Assembly (NCBI RefSeq): GCF_002113025.1
Contig: NZ_NEJH01000008.1
Coordinates: forward strand, 154,567 to 218,566
Source of the DNA: Pseudomonas sp. B28(2017)
Lineage (GTDB): Bacteria; Pseudomonadota; Gammaproteobacteria; Pseudomonadales; Pseudomonadaceae
Direction: 5' to 3'
DNA: 64,000 nucleotides
How positions within the stretch are numbered: position 1 is the stretch's first letter; every line of letters starts with the position of its first letter. Under the pieces are notes generated by a model. It worked only from the letters and a program-made list of their open reading frames with translations. It did no database searches and was not told where the DNA came from. Below, piece after piece: positions 40,440 through 49,620 of the stretch. Made by a program: the position numbers and the translations under genes.

Positions 40440-42890
40440 ATGACTCAAGAACCACTTGTTCGCGAAGCAGAGGTGGCCGCATTCCGCGACGCCGTCTTGA
40501 CCAAACTCACTTATGCAGTGGGTAAAGATCCGGACCACGCCTTCGACCATGACTGGTTCGAAGCCATTGCCCTGGCCGCGCGGGACCACATGGTCGAGCA
40601 CTGGATGGATCACACGCGGCAGATCTACCGCAAAGGTCAGAAGCGCGTCTATTACCTCTCCCTGGAATTTCTCATCGGCCGGCTGCTGTTCGACAGCCTG
40701 AGCAACCTCGGCTTGCTCGACGTCGCCCGCGAAGCCCTGACCGAACTCGGCGTCGACCTTGAGCGCATCCGCTTGCTGGAGCCTGATGCGGCCCTGGGCA
40801 ACGGTGGCCTGGGGCGTCTGGCGGCGTGTTTCCTGGAAAGCATGTCGACCCTCGGCATCGCCGGTCATGGCTATGGCATCCGCTATGAACACGGGTTGTT
40901 CCGTCAGGCGATTGTCGATGGCTGGCAGCAGGAGCAGACCGAACACTGGCTGGATTTCGGCAACCCGTGGGAGTTCGAGCGGCCGGAGGTGGCGTACCCG
41001 ATCGGTTTTGGCGGCAGCGTTGAAACCGTGACCGATGAAAACGGCAAGTCCAGGCAAGTCTGGCACCCGGCGGAAACCGTACGGGCCATTGCCTATGACA
41101 CGCCGGTGGTCGGCTGGCGCGGGGCGAGCGTCAATACGCTGCGCCTGTGGCGTGCCCGGGCCATGGAAGACCTGCATCTGGAGCGTTTCAACGCCGGTGA
41201 TCACCTGGGCGCCGTGGCTGAAGTGGCCCGGGCCGAAAGTATCTCCCGGGTGCTGTACCCGGCGGACAGCACCGAGGCCGGTCAGGAACTGCGCCTGCGT
41301 CAGGAATATTTCTTCGTCGCCGCCTCATTGCAGGATCTGCTGCGCCGCCATCGCAACATGCACACCTCGGTGCTGACCCTGGGCGATCACGCTTCGATCC
41401 AGCTCAATGACACTCACCCCTCGATTGCCGTGGCTGAACTGATGCGGCAACTGGTCGACGTCTATGACGTGGCATGGGATGCGGCGTGGCAGGTCACCGT
41501 CGATACGCTGTCCTACACCAACCACACATTGCTGCCCGAAGCGCTGGAAACCTGGCCGGTCGGCTTGATGGAGCGCATGTTGCCGCGGCACATGCAGATC
41601 ATTTACCTGATCAACGCCCAGCACATCGACTCCCTGCGGGCCAAAGGCATTCACGACTTTGACGTACTGCGCGCGGTGTCGCTGATCGAGGAAGACAACG
41701 GTCGTCGGGTGCGCATGGGCAACCTGGCGTTTCTCGGCTCCCACAGTGTCAACGGTGTGTCCGGTTTGCACACTCAACTGATGCGCAAGACGGTGTTCTC
41801 CGAACTGCACAAGCTGTACCCGGAACGAATCAACAACAAGACCAACGGCATTACCTTTCGCCGCTGGCTGTACCAGGCCAACCCCGAGCTGACTTCGATG
41901 CTGGTCGATGCCCTCGGCCCCGCGGTACTGGATAATCCGGAAGAGCGTTTGCTCGCCCTTGAACCGTTCGCCGAGAAAAACGCGTTCCGCAAGGCGTTTG
42001 CCGAGCAACGCCTGCACAACAAGAAAGCTCTGGCATACCTGATCCATGAACGGTTGGGTGTTGCGGTCAACCCGGCGGCGATGTTTGACGTGCAGGTCAA
42101 GCGAATCCACGAATACAAACGCCAATTGCTCAATCTGATGCACACCGTGGCGTTGTACCAGGCGATCCGCGCGGAACCGGAAATCGACTGGGTGCCACGG
42201 GTGAAAATCTTCGCCGGCAAGGCTGCCGCGAGTTATCACCAGGCCAAACTGATCATCAAGCTGACCAACGACATCGCCCGGGTGGTGAACAACGACCCGA
42301 CCGTGCGCGGCTTGCTCAAAGTGGTGTTCCTGCCCAACTACAACGTCAGCCTGGCGGAGAGCATCATTCCGGCCGCGGATTTGTCCGAGCAGATCTCCAC
42401 CGCCGGTTTCGAAGCGTCAGGCACCAGCAACATGAAATTCGGCCTGAACGGCGCGCTGACCATCGGCACCCTGGACGGGGCCAACGTGGAAATGTGCGAA
42501 CGCATCGGCGCCGAACACATGTTCATCTTCGGCCTCAGTGCGCAGCAGGTGGAGGCGCGCAAGCAGAACCATGAGTTCAATGCCGTACCGGACATCGCTG
42601 CGTCCCATCGTCTGAACGATGTGTTGCAAGCGATTCGTGGCGGGGTGTTCTCCCCGGATGATCCGTCCCGTTACACCGGATTGATCGATTCGCTGGTGGA
42701 TTACGACCGCTTCCTGGTCTGCGCCGATTTCGACTCCTACTGGAGCGCGCAGATGCGCGTCGAAGCCCATTGGCACGATTCCAAGGAATGGTGGCGTTCA
42801 GCAGTGTTGAACACGGCGCGGATGGGCTGGTTCTCGTCGGACCGGACCATTCGCGAGTACGCCACGGAAATCTGGAAGGCACTGGAGTAG
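40440..42890 (+). CDS. glgP: Glycogen/starch/alpha-glucan phosphorylase
   Basis: An 816-residue PLP-dependent GT35 enzyme that releases glucose 1-phosphate from storage glucan. Motifs: YLSLEFLIGRLLFDSLSNLG, ALGNGGLGRLAACFLES, QLNDTHPSIAVAELMR, TNGITFRRWL, and the PLP-lysine region EASGTSNMKFGLNGALTIGTLDGANVE near 650-680. Length matches bacterial GlgP. No other glycogen gene is adjacent. A 48-base palindrome lies about 105 bases downstream and may end the transcript. Confidence 0.95.
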   Translation: MTQEPLVREAEVAAFRDAVLTKLTYAVGKDPDHAFDHDWFEAIALAARDHMVEHWMDHTRQIYRKGQKRVYYLSLEFLIGRLLFDSLSNLGLLDVAREALTELGVDLERIRLLEPDAALGNGGLGRLAACFLESMSTLGIAGHGYGIRYEHGLFRQAIVDGWQQEQTEHWLDFGNPWEFERPEVAYPIGFGGSVETVTDENGKSRQVWHPAETVRAIAYDTPVVGWRGASVNTLRLWRARAMEDLHLERFNAGDHLGAVAEVARAESISRVLYPADSTEAGQELRLRQEYFFVAASLQDLLRRHRNMHTSVLTLGDHASIQLNDTHPSIAVAELMRQLVDVYDVAWDAAWQVTVDTLSYTNHTLLPEALETWPVGLMERMLPRHMQIIYLINAQHIDSLRAKGIHDFDVLRAVSLIEEDNGRRVRMGNLAFLGSHSVNGVSGLHTQLMRKTVFSELHKLYPERINNKTNGITFRRWLYQANPELTSMLVDALGPAVLDNPEERLLALEPFAEKNAFRKAFAEQRLHNKKALAYLIHERLGVAVNPAAMFDVQVKRIHEYKRQLLNLMHTVALYQAIRAEPEIDWVPRVKIFAGKAAASYHQAKLIIKLTNDIARVVNNDPTVRGLLKVVFLPNYNVSLAESIIPAADLSEQISTAGFEASGTSNMKFGLNGALTIGTLDGANVEMCERIGAEHMFIFGLSAQQVEARKQNHEFNAVPDIAASHRLNDVLQAIRGGVFSPDDPSRYTGLIDSLVDYDRFLVCADFDSYWSAQMRVEAHWHDSKEWWRSAVLNTARMGWFSSDRTIREYATEIWKALE

Positions 42891-42994
42891 TTTTCAGTCA
42901 GAACTGCGAGCGAGGCCCGGTTGTTGCCGGGCCGGATCGATATACTGGGCGCCGGACTGCCGAGCGGTAGGGATCAGCCAGATTTGGAGCACGC

Positions 42995-43042
42995 CACAAT
43001 CCTTTGTGGGAGCGAGCTTGCTCGCTCCCACAAAGGATTGTG
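42995..43042. repeat. 48-bp near-perfect palindrome built on a REP
   Basis: CACAATCCTTTGTGGGAGCGAG and its inverted copy meet at the centre; only the central base pair is mismatched. Longer and more symmetrical than the other REPs in the window. Confidence 0.85.
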
Positions 43043-43119
43043 GTGTTTTCACACTAGACTGATCAGACGCTGTACCGCTTGGACTTGCCTCATGACGAGG
43101 CGGCTTAGGGATATCGACC

Positions 43120-46100
43120 ATGCAATGGATTTTCATGCTGACAGGGCTGGTGCTCGGCTGGATGCTCGACGAGTCATTCAGTGAAGCACTGCTGGGCGCA
43201 TTACTCGGATTGGGTATCGGCCAGGCCGTTCGCATTGCTCGTATGGACATTCGGGTAGTCGCGCAGCAGCGCTTGCTGGATCAGGCGCAGGTTGCGCTTC
43301 AGGCGGTCGAGCAACGGCTGGCAGCGCTCGAAGCATCGGGCGTCAAGGCGCCGGAAAGCCACGAACCGCTTGTATCACCTGAAGCCCTCCTTGATGAAGC
43401 CCCTGCCGCAACCACGGAATTGGTCTGGGAGCTGCCGCCCGAACTCGAGCCAATCGCCGCAGCGGCCAGCGAAATCAGTCGTCCGGCCGTCGATGCCTGG
43501 AAACCCGAGACGACCGCTCGCCAGGCACAACCGCCTGTCACACCGCGTGGTCCGAATCTCCTCGACCGCGCCATCAGCCGCGCCCGGGCCTGGCTGTTCG
43601 GCGGCAATACCGTGTTGCGGGTCGGCGTGGTGTTGCTGTTCCTCGGCCTGGCCTTTCTGCTGCGCTACGCCACCGAAGGCATGGTGGTGCCGCTTGAGTT
43701 GCGCTACGCAGGCGTGGCAGCCGCTGCATTGGGCTTGCTCGGATTGGGCTGGTGGTTGAGGGCCCGCAACGGCAGTTACGCGTTGATCCTGCAAGGCGCC
43801 GGGATTGCCGTGTTGTACCTGACGGTGTTTGCCGCCATGCGCCTGCATCCGTTACTCGATCCCTCGGCGGCGTTCGGCCTGCTGGTGGCGGTGACCGTCT
43901 GTTCGGCGATTCTCGCCATTACCCAGGACTCCCTGGGGCTGGCCGCCGCTGCCGCCATGGGCGGATTCGCCGCGCCCATCCTGGCCTCCACCGGCGCCGG
44001 CAACCACGTCGCGCTGTTCAGCTACTTTGTCCTGCTCAACGCCGGCATCCTCGTCATCGCCTGGTTCAAGGCCTGGCGGCTGCTGAATGTCATCGGGTTC
44101 ACCGGCACCTTCGGCATCGGTTTCGCCTGGGGCCTGCGTTCCTACTCGCCGGAGTTGCTGTGGAGCACCGAGCCGTTCCTGATTGTATTTTTCCTGATGT
44201 ACCTGACCATTGGTCTGCTGTTCGCCCGGCGCAAGCTGATGGAAATGAGCGATGCACCGGCAGAGGGCAGTCGCGAAGCGCTGCTGCAGTGGTCGGCGCG
44301 CAAGGGTGACTACGTCGACGGCACGCTGCTGTTCGGCCCGCCACTGGTGGGTTTCGGTTTGCAGTTCGCACTGGTGCAGCATCTGGAATTCGCGGCGGCG
44401 TTCAGTGCCTTGGCGCTGGGCATGATTTACATGGGGCTCGCCCGTTGGCTGATGGCCGGGCGCACTGTGTTACTGGGGGAAACCTGCCTGGCCTTGGGCG
44501 TGATCTTCGCCAGTCTGGCGATTCCGCTGGGGCTCGATGCGCGCTGGACGACGGCGGCGTGGGCGGTGGAAGGCGCGGGGATCTTCTGGCTCGGTCTGCG
44601 CCAGCAAAGGCCCTTGGCCCGGGCCTTTGCCTTGCTGCTGCAATTGGCGGCGGCGCTGGCGTTTCTCGGCGAGTTGCACAGCAGCGAGAGCAGCCTGCTC
44701 GGTGGTGTTCCGTTAGGCGCGCTGTTGCTGGGCGTCGCGTTGCTGTTCAGCTTCTACCAGTTGCGCAAAGCCTTGCCGGAACAGATCAGGCCTTGGGAGC
44801 TGAAAGGCCTGCCAGTCTTGGCTTGCCTTGGGCTGGCGTTTCTCTATTTGCTGGCACCGTTGTTTTTCTTCAGTCACGGTACGGAGATCAGTTGGGCCTT
44901 GGCCGGGGTGCTGACGTTGTTTGCTGGCTTGCGCCTGGCATCGCGCACGTTCGTGTACACCGCGCTCGCTGTGCAATTGTTGGGTGGCGCGCTGTTCCTG
45001 ATGACCGGACCGCTGTTCAGTGACGACCTGCGCCCTCTGGCCCATGGCGGGTTCTGGGCGCCGCTGATGCTGGGGCTGACCGCGATGGTCGGGGCCTGGC
45101 ATTTGCAGGTGGGCCATGGGCGTGGAGCGCTGGAAGGTCCGAGTCTGTCGCGGTTGTCCCAGGCGTTGCTGGTATGGGGCGCAGGTTGGTGGGCGTTGGC
45201 CTGGATCATCGACGTGCTGCATTTTGCGCCGTTGCCGATGCAGGCGACCTTGCTGTTGAGCGTCGCTGCCGCGAGTGTTGCGCTGTGGACGGTATTGGCA
45301 CTGCGCCTGAGTTGGCCGTCATTGGGAGTGCTCTGCGCGGTGTTGATTCCTGCGGCGGCGCTGGTGCTGCTCGCGGTCTGGCACTCCCGTTATCACCCTG
45401 CGGCCAACTTCGGCTGGCTGGCGTGGGCCGCGGTGTTCGTCGTGCATTTCATGTCCCTGCGACGCCTGGCGACCATACTGCCGGCGCTCGTTCCAAGCGT
45501 CGCCCATGTGCTTGGCTGCTGGCTGTTGATGGGGGTGCTGGCTCTGGAGCTGCATTACGGCTTGCTGGTCTTGTCCGAGCAATACAACGCCTGGCGCTGG
45601 TTGGGATGGGCGATTCTGCCAAGTCTTTATCTGGTGCTGGCGGCGGAACCTCGTGCGTGGCCGTGGCCAGTGTCGACGTATTCGAGGGAGTACCGTGTAT
45701 ACGCTGCCGCGCCGCTGGCTCTGCTGATGCTTGGCTGGTTCTGGCTGGCGAATGTCGCCAGTGACGGCAACGCTGAGCCACTGCCCTACGTGCCATTGAT
45801 CAACCCGTTGGAACTGGGCCTGTTGTTTGCGTTGTTCGGCGTCTATGCCTGGTCCCGCAGCGCCATGACACAGCTGATGGTCCGCAAGGATTACGCCAGC
45901 AAAATCACGCAAGGGGTCGCTGGTGCCTCGCTGTTCGTGTTCTTCACTGCCTTGGTCATGCGTACGGCGCACCATTGGAGCGGGGTGCCGTTCGAGCTGG
46001 GTCCGTTGCTGGAGTCGATGCGTGTACAGGCCGGCCTGTCCATCGTCTGGACCTTGATGGCCCTGAGCCTGATGATTGGCGGCCATTTGCGTCGCCGCCG

Positions 46101-46323
46101 TGAAGTCTGGCTGATCGGTGCTGCCTTGATCGGCGTGGTCGTGGCCAAGCTGTTCTTTGTTGAGTTGAGCAATCGCGGCGGGCTGGCGCGAATCGTGTCG
46201 TTTATCGGAGTCGGCGTACTGCTGCTGGTGGTGGGCTATTTCGCCCCGCTGCCACCCAAACGCGCCGAAGCTGTGCTGGATACCGAGAAACCGGCCCCGG
46301 AATCCGAAGGAGTGTCGTCTTGA
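43120..46323 (+). CDS. DUF2339 multi-pass membrane protein
   Basis: A 1067-residue inner-membrane protein. An N-terminal membrane hairpin (MQWIFMLTGLVLGWMLDESFSEALLGALLGLGIGQAV in outline) is followed by a short coiled coil (LLDQAQVALQAVEQRLAALEA) and a proline-rich linker to about residue 160. Some two dozen hydrophobic segments then run to the end, characteristic of DUF2339 (family landmarks RVGVVLLFLGLAFLLRYATEG and WxARGGSY-like WLRARNGSYALIL). Function unknown. It overlaps the next gene by four bases (TTGA), so the two products are likely partners. Confidence 0.9.
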   Translation: MQWIFMLTGLVLGWMLDESFSEALLGALLGLGIGQAVRIARMDIRVVAQQRLLDQAQVALQAVEQRLAALEASGVKAPESHEPLVSPEALLDEAPAATTELVWELPPELEPIAAAASEISRPAVDAWKPETTARQAQPPVTPRGPNLLDRAISRARAWLFGGNTVLRVGVVLLFLGLAFLLRYATEGMVVPLELRYAGVAAAALGLLGLGWWLRARNGSYALILQGAGIAVLYLTVFAAMRLHPLLDPSAAFGLLVAVTVCSAILAITQDSLGLAAAAAMGGFAAPILASTGAGNHVALFSYFVLLNAGILVIAWFKAWRLLNVIGFTGTFGIGFAWGLRSYSPELLWSTEPFLIVFFLMYLTIGLLFARRKLMEMSDAPAEGSREALLQWSARKGDYVDGTLLFGPPLVGFGLQFALVQHLEFAAAFSALALGMIYMGLARWLMAGRTVLLGETCLALGVIFASLAIPLGLDARWTTAAWAVEGAGIFWLGLRQQRPLARAFALLLQLAAALAFLGELHSSESSLLGGVPLGALLLGVALLFSFYQLRKALPEQIRPWELKGLPVLACLGLAFLYLLAPLFFFSHGTEISWALAGVLTLFAGLRLASRTFVYTALAVQLLGGALFLMTGPLFSDDLRPLAHGGFWAPLMLGLTAMVGAWHLQVGHGRGALEGPSLSRLSQALLVWGAGWWALAWIIDVLHFAPLPMQATLLLSVAAASVALWTVLALRLSWPSLGVLCAVLIPAAALVLLAVWHSRYHPAANFGWLAWAAVFVVHFMSLRRLATILPALVPSVAHVLGCWLLMGVLALELHYGLLVLSEQYNAWRWLGWAILPSLYLVLAAEPRAWPWPVSTYSREYRVYAAAPLALLMLGWFWLANVASDGNAEPLPYVPLINPLELGLLFALFGVYAWSRSAMTQLMVRKDYASKITQGVAGASLFVFFTALVMRTAHHWSGVPFELGPLLESMRVQAGLSIVWTLMALSLMIGGHLRRRREVWLIGAALIGVVVAKLFFVELSNRGGLARIVSFIGVGVLLLVVGYFAPLPPKRAEAVLDTEKPAPESEGVSS

Positions 46324-47693
46324 GTCAGAAGCTGAAGCTGGGTTGGCTGGGCGTTGTTGCAATGGGTGTGGTGTTGTCGGCGGTTGCTCAGGAAAAACCG
46401 GCGGACTTCACCACCCAGGTGCCCTTGGCGGTGGCGGGCGAAGGCCCTTGGTATCGCCTTGAACTGCCCCTGAGCGTACAACTGAATGCACGACAGGCTG
46501 ACCTGAGCGATGTGCGTGTGTTCAATGCCGTGGGCGATGTTCAGGCTTATGCCTTGGCCCGGGAGTCGGCGCAGAGCAGCGAAACCCGCACCTTGAACGA
46601 GGTGAAATGGTTTCCGTTGTACAGCTCGGTGGATGCGACTGAAACCACGCCGAGCGTGCGAGTGCAATCGAATACCAATGGCACCTTGGTCGAGGTGCAG
46701 CCCTCCAGCCAGCTGGAGCCGGGTGAGGAGGAGTTGCGCGGCTGGTTGCTCGACGCGTCCGCTATCAAGGCGCCGTTGCAGCAATTGATTCTCGACTGGA
46801 CCAGCGAGCGCGACGGCTTCCAGCGATTCACCCTCGAAGCCAGCGACGATTTGCAGCATTGGCAGTCCTGGGGCGAGGGACAGGTGGCGCGCCTGACTTT
46901 TTCCGACGAGCGGGTCGAGCAGCATGAAATCGGCCTGCCGGGCCAGTCGGCGCGCTACTTGCGATTGCTCTGGATCACGCCGCATTCGGCACCGACACTG
47001 ACGTCGGCGCAACTGCAAAGCGCCAGTACCCGCAGCCTGCCGCTGCCGTTGGTCTGGTCCCAGGCGTTGACCGGCAGCAGCGTGAAGGCGGGTGAGTACA
47101 CCTGGCAGTTGCCGATGGGGCTGAATGTCGAGCGAGTGCAGGTCGAGTTGAACCAGCCCAACAGCCTGGCGCCGGTGAGCCTGGCCGGTCGGCGCGACAG
47201 CAGCCTGCCATGGCGGCCGTTGGGCAGCGGTCTGCTCTATCGCTTGACCCAGAATGGTCAGGATATGGTGCAAAACGAATTGCAGTTGTCAGGGCAAATC
47301 GTGCAGCAATTGAAATTGACCGTGGACGAACGCGGCGGCGGCCTGGGTGATCAGGCGCCGACGCTGAAGTTTGCCGTGCGCGCCACGCAACTGGTGTTTC
47401 TGGCGCGTGGGCCAGGGCCTTACACGCTGGTCGTGGGGAGTGCGACGGCGAAGGCGGCGAACTTGTCGCTGTCGACGCTGATTCCGGATTACAGCCCGGC
47501 GAAGCTCGCGACCCTGGGCCGGGCCATGGTGGATGTCGGGGCGGTGGCAACGAAGCCGTCGACAGGCACCACGACGGCGCCGATCGACACCAACTGGAAG
47601 AAATTCGGCTTGTGGGCGGTGTTGTTGCTCTGCGTAGTGTTCCTGGTGGCGATGGCGTTCAGCCTGCTGCGCAAGCCGCCAGCCAAATCCTGA
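46320..47693 (+). CDS. DUF3999 domain-containing exported/membrane protein
   Basis: A 457-residue protein with an N-terminal signal (LGWLGVVAMGVVLSAVAQ), a long periplasmic beta-rich region and one C-terminal transmembrane segment (FGLWAVLLLCVVFLVAMAFSLL). Family features include VQLNARQADLSDVRVFNAVGDVQAYAL and the galactose-binding-like FTLEASDDLQHWQSWGEGQ. The start is TTG at 46320, supported by AAGGAG seven bases upstream and the overlap with the DUF2339 stop. DUF2339 and DUF3999 genes occur together; a shared envelope role is inferred, not known. Confidence 0.88.
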   Translation: MSQKLKLGWLGVVAMGVVLSAVAQEKPADFTTQVPLAVAGEGPWYRLELPLSVQLNARQADLSDVRVFNAVGDVQAYALARESAQSSETRTLNEVKWFPLYSSVDATETTPSVRVQSNTNGTLVEVQPSSQLEPGEEELRGWLLDASAIKAPLQQLILDWTSERDGFQRFTLEASDDLQHWQSWGEGQVARLTFSDERVEQHEIGLPGQSARYLRLLWITPHSAPTLTSAQLQSASTRSLPLPLVWSQALTGSSVKAGEYTWQLPMGLNVERVQVELNQPNSLAPVSLAGRRDSSLPWRPLGSGLLYRLTQNGQDMVQNELQLSGQIVQQLKLTVDERGGGLGDQAPTLKFAVRATQLVFLARGPGPYTLVVGSATAKAANLSLSTLIPDYSPAKLATLGRAMVDVGAVATKPSTGTTTAPIDTNWKKFGLWAVLLLCVVFLVAMAFSLLRKPPAKS

Positions 47694-47713
47694 TAGTGGG
47701 TGCTGCGCACCCA

Positions 47714-47779
47714 ATCGCGAGCAGGCTCGCTCCCACAGTTGGAATTCGTACCCCTGTGGGAGCGAGCCTGCTCGCGAAT
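47714..47779. repeat. REPIN between the DUF3999 gene and fbp
   Basis: ATCGCGAGCAGGCTCGCTCCCACAG and its inverted copy with a short spacer (47739-47752). Confidence 0.85.
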
Positions 47780-47968
47780 GCGTTCGCCCAGTCACTGAAA
47801 ATGCCGAAATAATCGCAGTTCCCAGGCTCACATCCAGCCCTTTTCCAACTACGCTCATCCCCGCGCATGAACTCTCTTCAGCCGATCACGTCTGATAGGA
47901 GGAAATGCGCCCCGACTCGCGTTAAACTGCGCGGGTTTTTAGCCCCCCCCATTCCACCGGAGCCGTCC

Positions 47969-48979
47969 ATGTCCCGCGTTACCTTGAGTCGCTATTTGAT
48001 TGAGCAGACCCGCAGCAACAACACTCCTGCCGATCTGCGCTTCCTGATCGAAGTGGTGGCGCGTGCCTGCAAGGAGATCAGCCACGCCGTGTCCAAAGGC
48101 GCCCTGGGTGGTGTCCTGGGCAGCATGGGCACTGAAAACGTCCAGGGCGAAGTGCAGAAGAAGCTCGACGTGATCTCCAACGAAATCCTGCTCGAAGCCA
48201 ACGAGTGGGGCGGTCACCTGGCCGGTATGGCGTCCGAAGAAATGGACAACGCCTACCAGATCCCGGGCAAATACCCGAAAGGCGCGTACCTGCTGGTATT
48301 CGACCCGCTGGACGGCTCGTCCAACATCGATATCAACGCGCCGGTCGGCACTATCTTCTCGGTGCTGCGTTGCCCGAGCGAATACCTGAGCCAGAACGAA
48401 GCCTTGAATGAAAAGGCCTTCCTGCAGCCAGGCACTCAGCAAGTGGCCGCCGGTTACGCGATCTACGGTCCACAGACCATGCTGATCCTGACCCTGGGCG
48501 ACGGCGTGAAAGGCTTCACGCTGGACCGTGAAATGGGCAGCTTCGTCCTGACCCACGAAAACATCACCATTCCTGAATCCACCCAGGAATTCGCCATCAA
48601 CATGTCCAACCAGCGTCACTGGGAAGCCCCGGTACAGCGCTACGTCAGCGAGTTGCTGGCTGGTGAGACCGGCCCGTTGAAAAAGAACTACAACATGCGT
48701 TGGGTTGCCGCGATGGTGGCCGACGTGCACCGCATCCTGACCCGCGGTGGTCTGTTCATGTACCCACGCGACAACCGCGAGCCTTCCAAGCCGGGCAAAC
48801 TGCGCCTGATGTACGAAGCCAACCCGATGTCGTTCCTGGTAGAGCAAGCGGGCGGCGCGTCCACCGACGGTCACCAGCGCATCCTCGACATCCAGCCGGA
48901 AGGCCTGCACCAGCGTGTTGCGGTGTTCCTCGGTTCGAAAGAAGAAGTGGCTCGCGCTACGGCGTATCACAAGGAGTAA
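47969..48979 (+). CDS. fbp: Fructose-1,6-bisphosphatase, class I
   Basis: A 336-residue gluconeogenic enzyme. The metal-binding motif DPLDGSSNIDIN and the substrate region RWVAAMVADVHRILTRGGLFMYP identify class I FBPase. Other landmarks are GALGGVLGSMGTENVQGEVQKKLD and GKLRLMYEANPMSFLVEQAGG. The start at 47969 has GGAG seven bases upstream; a longer frame to 47867 lacks family similarity. Followed by DUF924 after three bases. Confidence 0.96.
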   Translation: MSRVTLSRYLIEQTRSNNTPADLRFLIEVVARACKEISHAVSKGALGGVLGSMGTENVQGEVQKKLDVISNEILLEANEWGGHLAGMASEEMDNAYQIPGKYPKGAYLLVFDPLDGSSNIDINAPVGTIFSVLRCPSEYLSQNEALNEKAFLQPGTQQVAAGYAIYGPQTMLILTLGDGVKGFTLDREMGSFVLTHENITIPESTQEFAINMSNQRHWEAPVQRYVSELLAGETGPLKKNYNMRWVAAMVADVHRILTRGGLFMYPRDNREPSKPGKLRLMYEANPMSFLVEQAGGASTDGHQRILDIQPEGLHQRVAVFLGSKEEVARATAYHKE

Positions 48980-48982
48980 GCC

Positions 48983-49585
48983 ATGACCGCGCCCTGGCAG
49001 CCGTTGCTTGATTGGTGGTTCGGAAGCTCCGGATCGGCGAGCGAAGTGGCGGCCCAGAAGGGCAGGTTATGGTTCGGCAAGCGCGACAGCCAGGACCTCG
49101 AAGCGCGTGAGCGCTTCGGGGACTGGACCGAGCAGGCACTGGCCGGCGGATTGACCGAGTGGATGCAACGTCCCGAAGGTTGGCTGGCCCTGGTGCTGTT
49201 GCTCGATCAGATCCCGCGAATGATCTTTCGCGATACCCCCAAAGCCTTTGCAGGCGATCTTCGGGCACAGAAGCTGGTAGCCCAAGGCGTTGCCGCGGAT
49301 TACGACCGGCAGTTGCGGCCGATTCAGCGGGTGTTCATCTACCTGGTGTTCGAGCACAGCGAAAACCTCGCGGTGCAGAACGAAGGCGTCTCGCGCCACC
49401 TCGAACTGCTGGCGCAGCAGCCGGAGGCTGATCGGGCACTGTTCAGCGATTACCTGGACTATGCCGAGCGGCATCAGAAAGTGATTGCGCAGTTTGGACG
49501 GTTTCCGCATCGCAATGCGGTGTTGGGGAGGGAGTCTACGGCTGAGGAATTGGAGTTTCTGTCGAAGCCCGGCTCTCGGTTCTGA
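48983..49585 (+). CDS. DUF924 family protein
   Basis: A 200-residue soluble helical protein. Family landmarks: WWFGSSGSASE, LWFGKRDSQDLEARERFGDW, LALVLLLDQIPRMIFRDTPKAFAGD, FIYLVFEHSENLAVQNEGV and FGRFPHRNAVLGRESTAEELEFL. The fold is related to TPR-like helical bundles. Biochemical function unknown. Start three bases after fbp stops, so co-transcribed with it. Confidence 0.93.
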   Translation: MTAPWQPLLDWWFGSSGSASEVAAQKGRLWFGKRDSQDLEARERFGDWTEQALAGGLTEWMQRPEGWLALVLLLDQIPRMIFRDTPKAFAGDLRAQKLVAQGVAADYDRQLRPIQRVFIYLVFEHSENLAVQNEGVSRHLELLAQQPEADRALFSDYLDYAERHQKVIAQFGRFPHRNAVLGRESTAEELEFLSKPGSRF

Positions 49586-49620
49586 ACCTTCGTCGCGGCT
49601 GATGCCGCCTTCGCGGCGCT

